From contig NZ_NSEA01000015.1 in NCBI RefSeq assembly GCF_002734285.1, positions 62,273-126,272 of the forward strand: a DNA stretch of 64,000 nt, written 5' to 3'. The notes beneath the pieces were generated by a model. It saw only the letters and a program-made list of their open reading frames with translations, searched no databases and was not told where the DNA came from. Origin of the DNA: Fredinandcohnia onubensis (GTDB lineage Bacteria; Bacillota; Bacilli; Bacillales; Bacillaceae_L). Both the position numbers and the translations under genes were made by a program. Of this stretch, positions 45,143 to 53,729 are shown in pieces. Within the stretch, counting starts at the first letter, position 1, and each line of letters begins with the position of its first letter.

Positions 45143-46570
45143 TTAATGCAAACGGCTTTTTTCTTCTTCTGCCCAACATTCAACATCACCCAGATTTGAT
45201 ATGTTTTTCTTGTAGAATACTGGGTCCTTACCTTGTTTTCGTTGGACAACATAATCATGAATAACTTGCCTTACTACTTTCCAAAGCAGCAGAATTGCAA
45301 GTAAGTTAATGATGGCCATGATGGCCATAAAGAGATCTGCTAAATCCCAGACGATTTGTACTTTTGCAATTGAACCAAATAGCACAAAAACTACAACAAA
45401 AATACGGAATACACTTAAACCAATTTTTGATTCATTAATAAATTCTATATTTGTCTCGCCATAGTAGTAATTGCCGATAATCGAGCTGAACGCAAACAGA
45501 AATACAGCTATAGCTAAAAATATCCCTGCCCAATCGCCTAAATTCTCGGCTAAAGAAACTTGAGTTAAGTTAACAGAAGCAGCGTCGGATTGAAGATACG
45601 CATCACTTAGTAATACGATAGCAGCTGTTGCCGTACAAACTAATAATGTATCAATAAAAACCCCTAGTGTTTGAATTAAACCTTGTTTAACTGGGTGAGT
45701 AACAGATGCAGTTGCCGCTGCATTCGGGGCAGATCCCATTCCCGCTTCATTTGAGAATAACCCACGTTTTATCCCGTTCATGATTGCTGCCCCTAGCAAC
45801 CCAGCAAAGGCTTCTTCCAATCCAAAGGCAGATTTAATGATCAACATCAACACATTGGGGAGCTCTGTAATATTTATGATGACAACAAGGAGTGCGATGA
45901 TGATATACAGAACTGCCATAACCGGAACAATAATTTGAGTGACACTTACAATACGCTTTAAGCCACCAAAGACGATAATACCTGTTATAACCGCAATTAT
46001 TATTCCAACGACAACCCGATTAGTGCCGAAGCTTTCTTCAAACGCAATGGTTATCGTATTGGCTTGTACCGCATTAAACACAAAACCATATGTAAATGTA
46101 ATAACTACGGCAAAAATAATCCCCATCCACCTTTTATTTAGGCCTTTTTCTATATAATAGGCGGGACCACCACGATACAACCCAGTATCGTGATCCTTGA
46201 TTTTATATACTTGTGCAAGTGTACTTTCAACTAGTGAAGTTGCACCACCAATTAGCGCAATCATCCACATCCAAAAAATAGCACCAGGTCCCCCAAGGGC
46301 TATTGCCGTTGCAACTCCAGCAATATTCCCTGTCCCAATCCGAGAAGCAGCAGAGATTGTAAAAGCCTGAAAAGAAGAGATCCCTTTTTTCCCTGATTCA
46401 TCTCTTGGAGTTTTTTCCGTAATCACTTTAAACATATCTGAAATTAATCGGAATTGAATAAAACCTGTTTTAAGCGTAAAAAAAAGACCCACTCCAACCA
46501 ACAATATAATTAATAAATACGAATATAAAAATGTATTGATATCACCTAATGTACTACCAAACCATTCCAT
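45143..46570 (-). CDS. AGCS-family alanine/glycine:sodium symporter
   Basis: 475 residues, about ten to eleven helices. FQAFTISAASRIGTGNIAGVATAIALGGPGA and GGPAYYIEKGL are the family motifs, with NEAGMGSAPNAAATA further on. It imports alanine, glycine or glutamine with sodium. The start follows GTAGGAGGGG. It is a single-gene unit, with the terminator directly downstream. Confidence 0.93.
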   Translation of the reverse strand: MEWFGSTLGDINTFLYSYLLIILLVGVGLFFTLKTGFIQFRLISDMFKVITEKTPRDESGKKGISSFQAFTISAASRIGTGNIAGVATAIALGGPGAIFWMWMIALIGGATSLVESTLAQVYKIKDHDTGLYRGGPAYYIEKGLNKRWMGIIFAVVITFTYGFVFNAVQANTITIAFEESFGTNRVVVGIIIAVITGIIVFGGLKRIVSVTQIIVPVMAVLYIIIALLVVIINITELPNVLMLIIKSAFGLEEAFAGLLGAAIMNGIKRGLFSNEAGMGSAPNAAATASVTHPVKQGLIQTLGVFIDTLLVCTATAAIVLLSDAYLQSDAASVNLTQVSLAENLGDWAGIFLAIAVFLFAFSSIIGNYYYGETNIEFINESKIGLSVFRIFVVVFVLFGSIAKVQIVWDLADLFMAIMAIINLLAILLLWKVVRQVIHDYVVQRKQGKDPVFYKKNISNLGDVECWAEEEKSRLH

Positions 46571-46623
46571 AGATTCCCCTCCTACAGTTAAAATTGCTTA
46601 TCCCCAGATTCCTTATACATTTT

Positions 46624-46653
46624 TTGGGACAGAGGGACAGGTTCATCGTCCCA
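46624..46653. repeat. GGGAC repeat copy (family B)
   Basis: TGGGACAGAGGGACAGGTTC and a CGTCCCA end, between the VOC gene and the symporter. Confidence 0.8.
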
Positions 46654-46763
46654 CAATTTTTCATCCTCAAACATTATTGAAGAATGCAAAAAGGCTGTAT
46701 GCTTAATATAAACATACAGCCTCTTCAAAACCTTGTAGAATATTCAATTTTAGTAACAATAAC

Positions 46764-47186
46764 CTAGTCCTCAATCTCCCAAGCTGGGTTCCAGACTACT
46801 TCCCATAAATGGCCATCCGGATCCTGGAAGTGACCGGAATATCCACCCCAAAAGGTATCATGAGCTGGATCTGTTATTGTTGCACCTGCATTTTTGGCCT
46901 GCTCCAATACCTTATCCACTTCTTCTTTACTGTTTACATTGTGACCTATTGTAAATTCAGTAGGACTTGCTGGAGTCTTTGGAACCTTTGCCTCATAAGC
47001 AATATCCTCCCGTTTCCATATTGCAAGTTTCAAACTCGATTGTAAGTCAAAAAAAGCAACTGCTCCATGCTCAAATTCCTCGCCCACAATACCCTCTGTT
47101 GGGAATCCTAATCCATCACGATAAAATTCTAATGCTTTCTCCAAATCATTTACACCTAACGTAATTACGTTGACTCTGGCTTTCAT
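46764..47186 (-). CDS. VOC-family (glyoxalase/bleomycin-resistance-like) protein
   Basis: 140 residues, a pair of beta-alpha-beta-beta-beta modules. ITLGVNDLEKALEFYRDGLG begins the first, and GGYSGHFQDPDGHLWEVVWN is the second with the metal-binding pattern. The start follows AAAAGGAGG. Its substrate cannot be read from the sequence. Confidence 0.88.
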   Translation of the reverse strand: MKARVNVITLGVNDLEKALEFYRDGLGFPTEGIVGEEFEHGAVAFFDLQSSLKLAIWKREDIAYEAKVPKTPASPTEFTIGHNVNSKEEVDKVLEQAKNAGATITDPAHDTFWGGYSGHFQDPDGHLWEVVWNPAWEIED

Positions 47187-47254
47187 AATTGAATGATGCC
47201 TCCTTTTAGGACAAGAAGAGCGACAGGTATGTCATCACAGTCTCCACTATCCTA

Positions 47255-47299
47255 TTTGTCAAAAAATGGTGGGACGCGGGACCTGTCCCCTTGTCCCTA
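47255..47299. repeat. GGGAC repeat copy (family A)
   Basis: TTTGTCAAAAAATGG tail and GGGACGCGGGACCTGTCCC core. The end TGTCCCTA supplies the TAG stop of the MFS gene (47297-47299). Confidence 0.85.
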
Positions 47300-48538
47300 T
47301 GATTGTGCGATTGTAGGTTTTCCTGCTTCAATTAATACTTTGTTTCTGCTCATGAAAATGGCTAGTATGATAATGAATATTCCAGTTCCTAGAAGGAGCC
47401 ATTCTATTTTAATGAAATCTGCAATTGGGCCAAATATAAGCATTCCTAGTGGCATCATTGAGGTTGAAATCATCCCCATCACACCGAACACTCTTCCTAA
47501 ATAATCCTCTTCTACTTTCTCCTGCAACAAAACGGTTGCGGGCGTATTAAAAATCGGCATGGCGACGCCGAATAAAGCCATGAAGGCAAAATACACCCAA
47601 AAGTTAGGAACAATACCAAGTGCAAATGTACAAACACCCATGATTACACTAGCAAATCCCAATGTTTTAATTTTGTTTTCGAAACCTCCCCAGGAAGCGA
47701 TTATTCCTCCCCCGACCATCATGCCGATGGAGAAGGCGATTTCGATTGCTGATAAACGCCAAACGTCATCTCCAAAACTGCGCGTGACCTGTAGTGGTGT
47801 CAAAAAGGCTGCCGGTGCCATTAACACAAAGAACACTGCAAAGAAAAGGAAAAAGCTCTTCAGAAACTTATGGTTATTTACATATTGTAACCCTTGTTTA
47901 AAATCACTAAAGTAGCTCGTTGTTTGTTTTTCTGCTGCCTTCTCGTGTACAGAAATTTTTAAAGCAAGCAGCGTGATAATAGCAATTGCAGCCGTTATGA
48001 CATCAATGAAGAAGATCGTTTCAATAGTCGCAAAACCTAATAGTGCCGCACTTACCATTGGAGATACAAACATGATAATAGCCTGAATACTTCCATTAAC
48101 CCCGTTCACCTTTGTCAATTTATCCTTAGGAACAATTTGCGGTAAAATAGCCCCGACTGCAGGCATTTGAATTCCGGTTCCAAAGGCACGGACTGCGGCC
48201 ATCACAAATAACAGCCAAATTGCATCGAATCCCATAAAAAAGAGAATTGCAAGGATTAAAGTTGCAGTGGCAATAAGTCCATCAGCTAAAATGATTAACA
48301 TTTTGCGGTTATATCGATCCGCCCAAACCCCTGCCACTGGGGACAAAATAAAGGCTGGGATAAAACCGCATATGATATATAACGTCATCATCAAACCGGA
48401 TTCCGTCGTTAACGTTATATGCCACATAATGGCGTATTGAACCAGAGACGATCCAAAGAGGGAGATCGTCTGGCTACTTAAAAAGAGAATAATATTCTTA
48501 AACCAATTCTCCTTACGATTATTTTCTATTGTATCCAT
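47297..48538 (-). CDS. MFS exporter, Mef-like (probable macrolide/drug efflux)
   Basis: 413 residues with twelve helices. The MFS_3 pattern AGVWADRYNRKMLIILADGL is followed by AVRAFGTGIQMPAVGAILPQ and, near the C-terminus, QEKVEEDYLGRVFGVMG, as in MefA-type exporters and their relatives. The gene stands behind an attenuator with a leader peptide containing the macrolide-arrest motif, which supports macrolide or ketolide export. Sequence alone would leave it as a generic drug or siderophore exporter. Its own ribosome binding site is weak (AAAAGAG). Confidence 0.85.
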   Translation of the reverse strand: MDTIENNRKENWFKNIILFLSSQTISLFGSSLVQYAIMWHITLTTESGLMMTLYIICGFIPAFILSPVAGVWADRYNRKMLIILADGLIATATLILAILFFMGFDAIWLLFVMAAVRAFGTGIQMPAVGAILPQIVPKDKLTKVNGVNGSIQAIIMFVSPMVSAALLGFATIETIFFIDVITAAIAIITLLALKISVHEKAAEKQTTSYFSDFKQGLQYVNNHKFLKSFFLFFAVFFVLMAPAAFLTPLQVTRSFGDDVWRLSAIEIAFSIGMMVGGGIIASWGGFENKIKTLGFASVIMGVCTFALGIVPNFWVYFAFMALFGVAMPIFNTPATVLLQEKVEEDYLGRVFGVMGMISTSMMPLGMLIFGPIADFIKIEWLLLGTGIFIIILAIFMSRNKVLIEAGKPTIAQS

Positions 48539-48636
48539 TTACTAACAACTCTTTTCTATTCAGATTTATTTAATGCACGCTTCACCTACATTCACATACT
48601 TCGTGTCACTTATGTCAAAGATCCTTTTTTAGACAA

Positions 48637-48668
48637 CAAAAAAAGAGGGAATCCTCGCCCCCTCTTTT
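48637..48668 (-). terminator. attenuator terminator before MFS gene
   Basis: AAAAGAGGG (48641-48649 on the plus strand) pairs with CCCTCTTTT (48660-48668). On the minus strand a T run follows. It lies between the leader peptide and the exporter, so it must be read through for expression. Confidence 0.85.
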
Positions 48669-48754
48669 AGATAACCGTAAAATATAGGTTTTCTTAAAAA
48701 ATGACAGACCAATCCCGTTGCTCTGAACGTAGGCAGAGCTTCAAACGTATTAAA

Positions 48755-48799
48755 TTAACGAGTGAAAAGTGGGAAACGTAATCTGATTGATGCTGTCAC
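48755..48799 (-). CDS. ErmDL-like macrolide-sensing leader peptide
   Basis: 14 codons plus stop, MTASIRLRFPLFTR, with a GTG start at 48799 and GGAGG eight bases upstream. ErmD's leader peptide (MTHSMRLRFPTLNQ, from memory) shares MT-S and the RLRFP core; Arg-Leu-Arg is the known macrolide-dependent arrest motif. Codons 2-6 (48785-48797) are complementary, with one bulge, to 48703-48714. The ribosome binding segment 48803-48810 pairs with 48686-48693. Ribosome stalling would break these pairings ahead of the terminator. Confidence 0.85.
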   Translation of the reverse strand: MTASIRLRFPLFTR

Positions 48800-48852
48800 A
48801 AGGAAAACCTCCATTTCTTTATAATCGATATCATCATAACAAAATCCCATTT

Positions 48853-48882
48853 TAAATACAATTACTTTTTGGGGGATGTCAA
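48853..48882 (-). promoter_or_regulatory. promoter of the MFS attenuator leader
   Basis: On the minus strand, -35 TTGACA (48877-48882), an 18-bp spacer and a -10 of TATTTA (48853-48858). Transcription would start about 40-50 bases before the leader peptide. Confidence 0.6.
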
Positions 48883-48905
48883 GTCGAAAGACAAGAATAT
48901 CTCAC

Positions 48906-49475
48906 TTAAACTGGGATAATACGAAAAGAAACTGATTTTTTCACTATATTTTTAGTAGGATAATGAGCTAGCTTCCCCTCATATTTCAATTGAAGTGACG
49001 ATATACTCTTTAAATCATTTGGTTCAATAAGTGAAGCTGGTTTTCCAAAATCAATGCTGGTACATTCATTTAGTACAGATGCTACAAACTGAGAACAGAA
49101 AAAAGCCTTCTTTCTGTTCAGTGGTCTATTGAACACAACTCCAAATAACCCCAAAAAGTTATAGCGATAAGACTCCTTTTGTGCTTCAATTTCGCTAATA
49201 TATCGTCGCATCTTTTGGATTTCAACCTCTGTGACTGTAAAAGTATAGATAACACAATCAGCTCTATTAAATAGTCCTTTTTTCATATCCTCTTTTACAA
49301 ATCCTCCAATAAATGGATTTCTAGCAGTCTTTCTACCAAAACTATATACCTCAGACAATTCAGCATCGAAGGAAATCGAAGCATGATTATATGGCTTTTT
49401 CGTATATAGTTTTATCAATCTTGTAAATACTGTCCCCGTATCTGTTAAAAGAATATATACCTTCTTATCTCTCAA
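48906..49475 (-). CDS. permuted NlpC/P60-like (papain-fold) protein
   Basis: 189 residues, no signal peptide. The probable catalytic His is in KPYNHASISFD and the Cys in KAFFCSQFVASVL, an order (His before Cys) typical of circularly permuted NlpC/P60 proteins such as the YiiX/YaeF group. The TTG start at 49475 follows AAGGGGAG. Role unknown; lipid or amide hydrolysis is possible. It sits between two attenuated genes. Confidence 0.75.
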   Translation of the reverse strand: MRDKKVYILLTDTGTVFTRLIKLYTKKPYNHASISFDAELSEVYSFGRKTARNPFIGGFVKEDMKKGLFNRADCVIYTFTVTEVEIQKMRRYISEIEAQKESYRYNFLGLFGVVFNRPLNRKKAFFCSQFVASVLNECTSIDFGKPASLIEPNDLKSISSLQLKYEGKLAHYPTKNIVKKSVSFRIIPV

Positions 49476-49652
49476 AATGATTCTCCCCTTTATTTATCAA
49501 AAGCTACCTTATTAATTCCAATATACATACAAATCTTAAGAAGAGCTTAATCGTTTTCTTAAGAAATTCTTAATTTCTTCCATCATATAAAATGATGTGG
49601 ATACATTTAACCTGCTAGAGCCTAATTATCTACTAAGTCCTCAGTCTTATTT

Positions 49653-49695
49653 TTTGTAAAAAATGGTGGGACGCGGGACCTGTCCCTCTGTCCCA
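49653..49695. repeat. GGGAC repeat copy (family A)
   Basis: TTTGTAAAAAATGG tail and GGGACGCGGGACCTGTCCC core, ending six bases before the -35 of the MutS2-like leader promoter. Confidence 0.85.
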
Positions 49696-49700
49696 GACAC

Positions 49701-49730
49701 TTGACTTCGCATACGAGCATAGGTTATAAA
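49701..49730 (+). promoter_or_regulatory. promoter of MutS2-like attenuator leader
   Basis: -35 TTGACT (49701-49706), with TTATAA after 17 bp or TATAAA after 18 bp as the -10. Confidence 0.75.
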
Positions 49731-49776
49731 GGAAGTGTAAGTAAAAAAATGCCTTAAATTAAAGGGGTATGAGTTT

Positions 49777-49800
49777 ATGTTATCGGTGGTTCTTAACTAA
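49777..49800 (+). CDS. candidate leader peptide of MutS2-like gene
   Basis: MLSVVLN, with the ATG at 49777 nine bases after AAAGGGG. An overlapping alternative, MSLCYRWFLTNP (49769-49807), begins one base after the G run and is less well placed. The codon region GTTCTTAACT (49789-49798) is perfectly complementary to AGTTAAGAAC at 49877-49886, so translation would affect the downstream fold. Confidence 0.5.
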   Translation: MLSVVLN

Positions 49801-49989
49801 TCCATAATTGGATAGCTGGAAGAAGCAAAAAAAACGTAGCAAGGCTATGTTTATTTCACTATGGCTTCTTTTGGAAAGTTAAGAACACGCATCATAGCTA
49901 TGAAAAATGGATCTTGCTATGGCATGTTTGTCATGGTTTTTTTGTGTCTAAAAAACACCAATGACTATACTATGCCCAGGTCTATCTTC

Positions 49990-50025
49990 AGCCGTCATGA
50001 GCGATTTGTTCATGACGGCTTTTTT
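49990..50025 (+). terminator. attenuator terminator before MutS2-like gene
   Basis: AGCCGTCATGA and TCATGACGGCT form a perfect 11-bp stem with a nine-base loop, then TTTTTT. It lies 60 bases before the gene's start codon. Confidence 0.92.
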
Positions 50026-50085
50026 GATATAGCCCGTGAACAATTCCTCACGAACTATGTTTTTTATAAAAAGGAGGATTTACCA

Positions 50086-52026
50086 TTGAATAGTCAAACA
50101 ATGGAAGCATTAGGTTATTATCAAATTTTGAATGAGATCGCACAATTCGCAAGAACAAACCGGGGGAAGGAAACACTGCTCTCTTTAAGACCTACACAAA
50201 ATAAAAAGAAAATCGAGCATTCTTTACATGAGATTTCAGAAGCGATGAATATCCTTGCAATCAGTGGGAGTGTTCCGATACACTCTTTGGACCAAATCGA
50301 GCATTATATTGAGCAAGGAAAAAAAGGAATCGCTATAAAAGTAGATCAATTCACTCGGATTGTCTCATTCCTAGACCACTGTCAAAAGTTAAAGCAATTT
50401 ATGAAAGATAAGGAATATGCCGGTCCAATGGTAAGCATGTACGCTGCATCCATTGGAGATGTATCAGAACTAGAAGGTGAAATTAGCCGCTGTTTGCGCA
50501 ATGGCCAAGTAGATGATTATGCATCAAGTGACCTTAACTACTTGCGAAGACATCTCAGCACTCAGCAGGAAAAATTAAAAGAAAAAGCACAGTCATTAGT
50601 GAAAAGTGGAAGAATTTCTCCTTATTTGCAGGAAACGAATGTTGCAGAACGATCAGGTCGTTATGTTCTAGCGGTAAAAAAGGAATTTAGGAAGAAAATT
50701 CAAGGAGCCGTATTAGATACGTCAGCTTCGGGCTCTACCCTCTTTATCGAACCTGTTGAATTAAGCACGCTTCAGGAAGATATTGAGCTCATTAAAATTG
50801 CAGAAGAAACTGAGGTAGAGCGCATTTTATATGAACTCACTCAGTTGTTTCTCTCATATGAACAGACCATACAGGTTGCCGTAGAGACCATGCATCATTA
50901 TGATGTTCTTTTCGCCAAAGCTAAGTACAGTCAAAAGATTCAAGCAAACATTCCAACAATGAATGAAAAGTTCAGGATTCATCTAAAAGAGGCACGTCAT
51001 CCGATGCTTGGACATAATGCCATTCCACTCACAGTTCCAATCGGAGAACAAGAACGAGCTCTTGTCATTACTGGCCCAAATACTGGAGGAAAAACGGTTA
51101 CTTTAAAAACAGTTGGACTCCTCACATTGATGGCTCAATCTGGCCTCCCTATTCCTGCCAAAAAAGGGAGTGAAATTGCTATCTTCCAACATATCTTTGT
51201 CGATATTGGAGATGGCCAAAGCATTGAGCAAAACTTAAGTACGTTTAGCTCCCGAATGGTTAACATTATTGAAATTTTAAAAACCACCAATGATTCGTCA
51301 CTTGTATTAATTGATGAACTTGGTTCCGGCACCGACCCAAGAGAGGGAATGGCCCTCGCCATCGTTATTTTAGAGCAACTATTTGAAAAAGGGGCTACAT
51401 TATTTGCGACTACCCATTATAGTGAAATGAAGAGATTTGCTGATGAAACGGAAGGATTTTTAAATGGTTCCATGGAGTTCGATATCCAAACACTGCAACC
51501 AACGTACAGACTTTTGCTTGGAAAGAGTGGGCAAAGCCAAGCGTTTGATATAGCTGCTAAACTTGGGATGCACCCAACACTTATTGAACGAGCACATAAG
51601 AAAGCGTATCAACAGGATAAAGATTATCATCAAAACATTGCACACGAAACATTGCAATCACCCGCCTATCAAAAGCAAATCATTGTAAATAAGTATGCTC
51701 GAAGCAACGTTGAAAAAAGAAAACAAGAGCAACTTGCACCTAAGGTCACGGTCTACAATCAAGGTGATAACGTCCTTCTTGTTGCAACAGGAGAAACCGG
51801 CATAGTGTACAAAGGACCAAATGACCGTGGAGATTATATTGTGCAAATTAAAGGGGAAAAACGAACTGTTAATTATAAGAGAATGGAGTTAAAGATTGCG
51901 GCAGCAGAGCTCTACCCTTCTGATTACGATTTTGACATCATCTTCAAAAGTAAAGAATATCGAAAAATAAAAAAAGACATGAACCGCAAATTCGTAGAAG
52001 ACCAATGGTTAGAGGAAGATGAGTAA
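50086..52026 (+). CDS. MutS2-like ATPase lacking the Smr domain
   Basis: About 646 residues. The N-terminal clamp and coiled coil are followed by a MutS ATPase with Walker A GPNTGGKT (near residue 330), signature FSSRM and Walker B LVLIDELGSGTDPREG, then FATTHYSEMK and a KOW-like segment. MutS2 of Bacillus is about 785 residues and ends in an Smr nuclease domain, which is absent here. The TTG at 50086 follows AAGGAGGATTTACCA; the frame is open further upstream but that region is the attenuator. MutS2 acts on collided ribosomes, so a ribosome-related role under drug stress is plausible. Confidence 0.88.
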   Translation: MNSQTMEALGYYQILNEIAQFARTNRGKETLLSLRPTQNKKKIEHSLHEISEAMNILAISGSVPIHSLDQIEHYIEQGKKGIAIKVDQFTRIVSFLDHCQKLKQFMKDKEYAGPMVSMYAASIGDVSELEGEISRCLRNGQVDDYASSDLNYLRRHLSTQQEKLKEKAQSLVKSGRISPYLQETNVAERSGRYVLAVKKEFRKKIQGAVLDTSASGSTLFIEPVELSTLQEDIELIKIAEETEVERILYELTQLFLSYEQTIQVAVETMHHYDVLFAKAKYSQKIQANIPTMNEKFRIHLKEARHPMLGHNAIPLTVPIGEQERALVITGPNTGGKTVTLKTVGLLTLMAQSGLPIPAKKGSEIAIFQHIFVDIGDGQSIEQNLSTFSSRMVNIIEILKTTNDSSLVLIDELGSGTDPREGMALAIVILEQLFEKGATLFATTHYSEMKRFADETEGFLNGSMEFDIQTLQPTYRLLLGKSGQSQAFDIAAKLGMHPTLIERAHKKAYQQDKDYHQNIAHETLQSPAYQKQIIVNKYARSNVEKRKQEQLAPKVTVYNQGDNVLLVATGETGIVYKGPNDRGDYIVQIKGEKRTVNYKRMELKIAAAELYPSDYDFDIIFKSKEYRKIKKDMNRKFVEDQWLEEDE

Positions 52027-52035
52027 TCATGAACT

Positions 52036-52072
52036 AAAAAACGTTGACCATACTTGGGTTAACGTTTTTTCT
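52036..52072. terminator. terminator of MutS2-like gene
   Basis: AAAAAACGTT and AACGTTTTTT form the stem around a loop with ACC/GGT, with a T-run on the plus strand and A-run on the left, so possibly bidirectional. Confidence 0.8.
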
Positions 52073-52139
52073 ATCTACTAGGTTTCACAAACTTTTCATT
52101 GAACATATATTATGTTTAAAAACGACAGGAGCTAAATCG

Positions 52140-52685
52140 ATGATTTATATTGTTCAACCTGGAGATACTCTTTATCAGATAACCCAAAGATTTAAAACGT
52201 CAATAGCTTTACTGCTCATGTACAATCCCCAAATTACGAATCCAAATTTCATTTACACTGGTCAGATTATTAATTTACCTCCAACAGGTCATTCCTACAT
52301 GCTCTGCCCTATTTTACGACAAGGCGATCGCGGACCAGCTGTAAGTAGAATACAAATTCTCTTAAGAGATCAAGGTCTTTACAACGGAGCAATTGACGGC
52401 ATTTATGGACCATTGACACAGAGAGCACTTTTAACCTGGCAACAGAATACAAAGGAACTTGAAATAACAGGGATTGTAGATGAGGAGACTTGGGTATCGT
52501 TAGGATTTGAATGTAACGAACGTCCCGAGATTGTCCAATACATTGTACGTCCTGGGAGTTCCTTATTTGGAATAGCTATTTGGTTTGGAGTATCTGTGGA
52601 TAACCTTTTACAAGTAAACCCTCAAATTACAAATCCTAACCAAATTCTTGCTGGGCAGATCATTAATATTCCGGCGTCTTTTTAA
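52140..52685 (+). CDS. LysM and peptidoglycan-binding domain protein
   Basis: 181 residues: LysM (1-45, IYIVQPGDTLYQITQRF), a PG_binding_1 domain (about 63-118, GDRGPAVSRIQILLRDQGLY, DGIYGPLTQRAL) and a second LysM (about 133-180, YIVRPGSSLFGIAIWFGVSV). No signal peptide. The ATG at 52140 follows AGGAGC; earlier in-frame codons lie within the preceding terminator. It may be a spore-coat or mother-cell wall-binding protein. Confidence 0.88.
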   Translation: MIYIVQPGDTLYQITQRFKTSIALLLMYNPQITNPNFIYTGQIINLPPTGHSYMLCPILRQGDRGPAVSRIQILLRDQGLYNGAIDGIYGPLTQRALLTWQQNTKELEITGIVDEETWVSLGFECNERPEIVQYIVRPGSSLFGIAIWFGVSVDNLLQVNPQITNPNQILAGQIINIPASF

Positions 52686-52789
52686 CCTTTAAAATAAGGT
52701 AAAAGCTCACAGGGAAAACATTCCACCAATAAATACAACAAATAATTCCCAACCTAGTAAAGGGAAAAAATTATTTGGAGGTAATTGAT

Positions 52790-53224
52790 ATGGCACAATT
52801 AAGAGAAATCATGACATCAAATGTTGTTACAATTAACGAAACACAATCAGTCCAAGAAGCTGCTGCTTTAATGAGCCAACACAATATCGGTTCTGTTCCA
52901 GTAGTAAACAACAACGGACAAATGGTCGGAATTGTTACTGACCGTGATATTACCCTGCGTACGACTGCACAAGGTGAAAGTGCACAAACACCCGTTTCTC
53001 AAGTTATGACTGCTCAGAAAATTGTTCAAGGTACCCCGGACATGGATGTACATGAGGCAGCAAATTTAATGGCTCAGCAACAAATTCGCCGCTTACCAGT
53101 CGTTGAAAATGGGCAAGTAACAGGAATGGTTGCCTTAGGCGATTTAGCCGTACAAAATCAATACGCAAACGAGGCCGAACAAGCATTACAAAACATCTCA
53201 ACCCCCTCCGCACCTCAACAATAA
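52790..53224 (+). CDS. CBS-domain pair protein
   Basis: 144 residues made of two CBS motifs: [20 protein letters not shown] with [20 protein letters not shown], and the second with [20 protein letters not shown]. It resembles YhcV-type Bacillus proteins that bind adenine nucleotides. The ATG at 52790 follows TTTGGAGG. The repeat TGGG-element starts directly after its stop codon. Confidence 0.92.
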   Translation: MAQLREIMTSNVVTINETQSVQEAAALMSQHNIGSVPVVNNNGQMVGIVTDRDITLRTTAQGESAQTPVSQVMTAQKIVQGTPDMDVHEAANLMAQQQIRRLPVVENGQVTGMVALGDLAVQNQYANEAEQALQNISTPSAPQQ

Positions 53225-53226
53225 TG

Positions 53227-53320
53227 GGTTTGGGACAAGGGGCTGGTTTGGGACAGAGTGACCCTTGTCCCAGAAATGAATATGTAACAAAATTAATGGG
53301 ACGCGATACCTCGCGTCCCT
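53227..53320. repeat. GGGAC repeat pair
   Basis: Family-B-like tandem at 53231-53272 (TTGGGACAAGGGG, TTGGGACAGAGTGACCC) and a compact palindrome at 53298-53320, GGGACGCGATACCTCGCGTC-CC. The latter sits directly on the 3' end of the azlD relic. Confidence 0.75.
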
Positions 53321-53527
53321 TAAATATGATTTGAACCAAAACCATGTTTACGATTGTTCCGCCCGCAATTGAAAGGAACATATTCCCCTTCCAAAAATGA
53401 AGCATGGCAACTACAGCAACTCAAATGAATTCTGGCATACCATGAGTTCCTGTTAAGATCGAAACATCTTTAAAACAGTAAATGACCATAAGACTGATAA
53501 CCGACAATGGTAAAAAGAATTGTATGG
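53321..53527 (-). pseudogene. azlD-like pseudogene (branched-chain amino acid exporter subunit)
   Basis: The minus strand encodes [20 protein letters not shown], then a TGA stop, then [20 protein letters not shown] and [13 protein letters not shown], matching the C-terminal half of AzlD. The N-terminal half is missing and no azlC is present. The repeat begins at the former end of the gene. Confidence 0.6.
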
Positions 53528-53617
53528 ATTACAATTATCTTTTTGTAGCACTGTATTGTGTTTGTTAAAATAATAATACTAGCCTATATAGATTACTTTT
53601 TACATTAATATATCCTG

Positions 53618-53645
53618 GGACAGAGTGACAGGTTCCCCGTCCAAG
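53618..53645. repeat. GGGAC repeat copy (family B, degenerate)
   Basis: TGGGACAGAGTGACAGGTTC followed by CCCGTCC, upstream of the SGNH gene. Confidence 0.65.
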
Positions 53646-53667
53646 AAAGAAGATTATCACTGCCCCT

Positions 53668-53713
53668 TTTGTAAAAAAAATGGTGGGACGCGGGACCTGT
53701 CCCCGTGTCCCTC
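53668..53713. repeat. GGGAC repeat copy (family A)
   Basis: TTTTGTAAAAAAAATGG tail and GGGACGCGGGACCTGTCCC core. An open frame through it creates the artificial peptide GGTRDLSPCP, which should not be annotated as protein. Confidence 0.85.
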
Positions 53714-53729
53714 AGAGAAGGAGAATGAT

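Noticed and set aside
49861-50085. 75-residue N-terminal extension of the MutS2-like protein
   Set aside because: The frame is open, but it crosses the attenuator terminator and has no homology; the TTG at 50086 has a strong ribosome binding site.
52044-52139. 32-residue N-terminal extension of the LysM protein
   Set aside because: It begins inside the terminator of the previous gene; the ATG at 52140 has a good site and starts the LysM domain.
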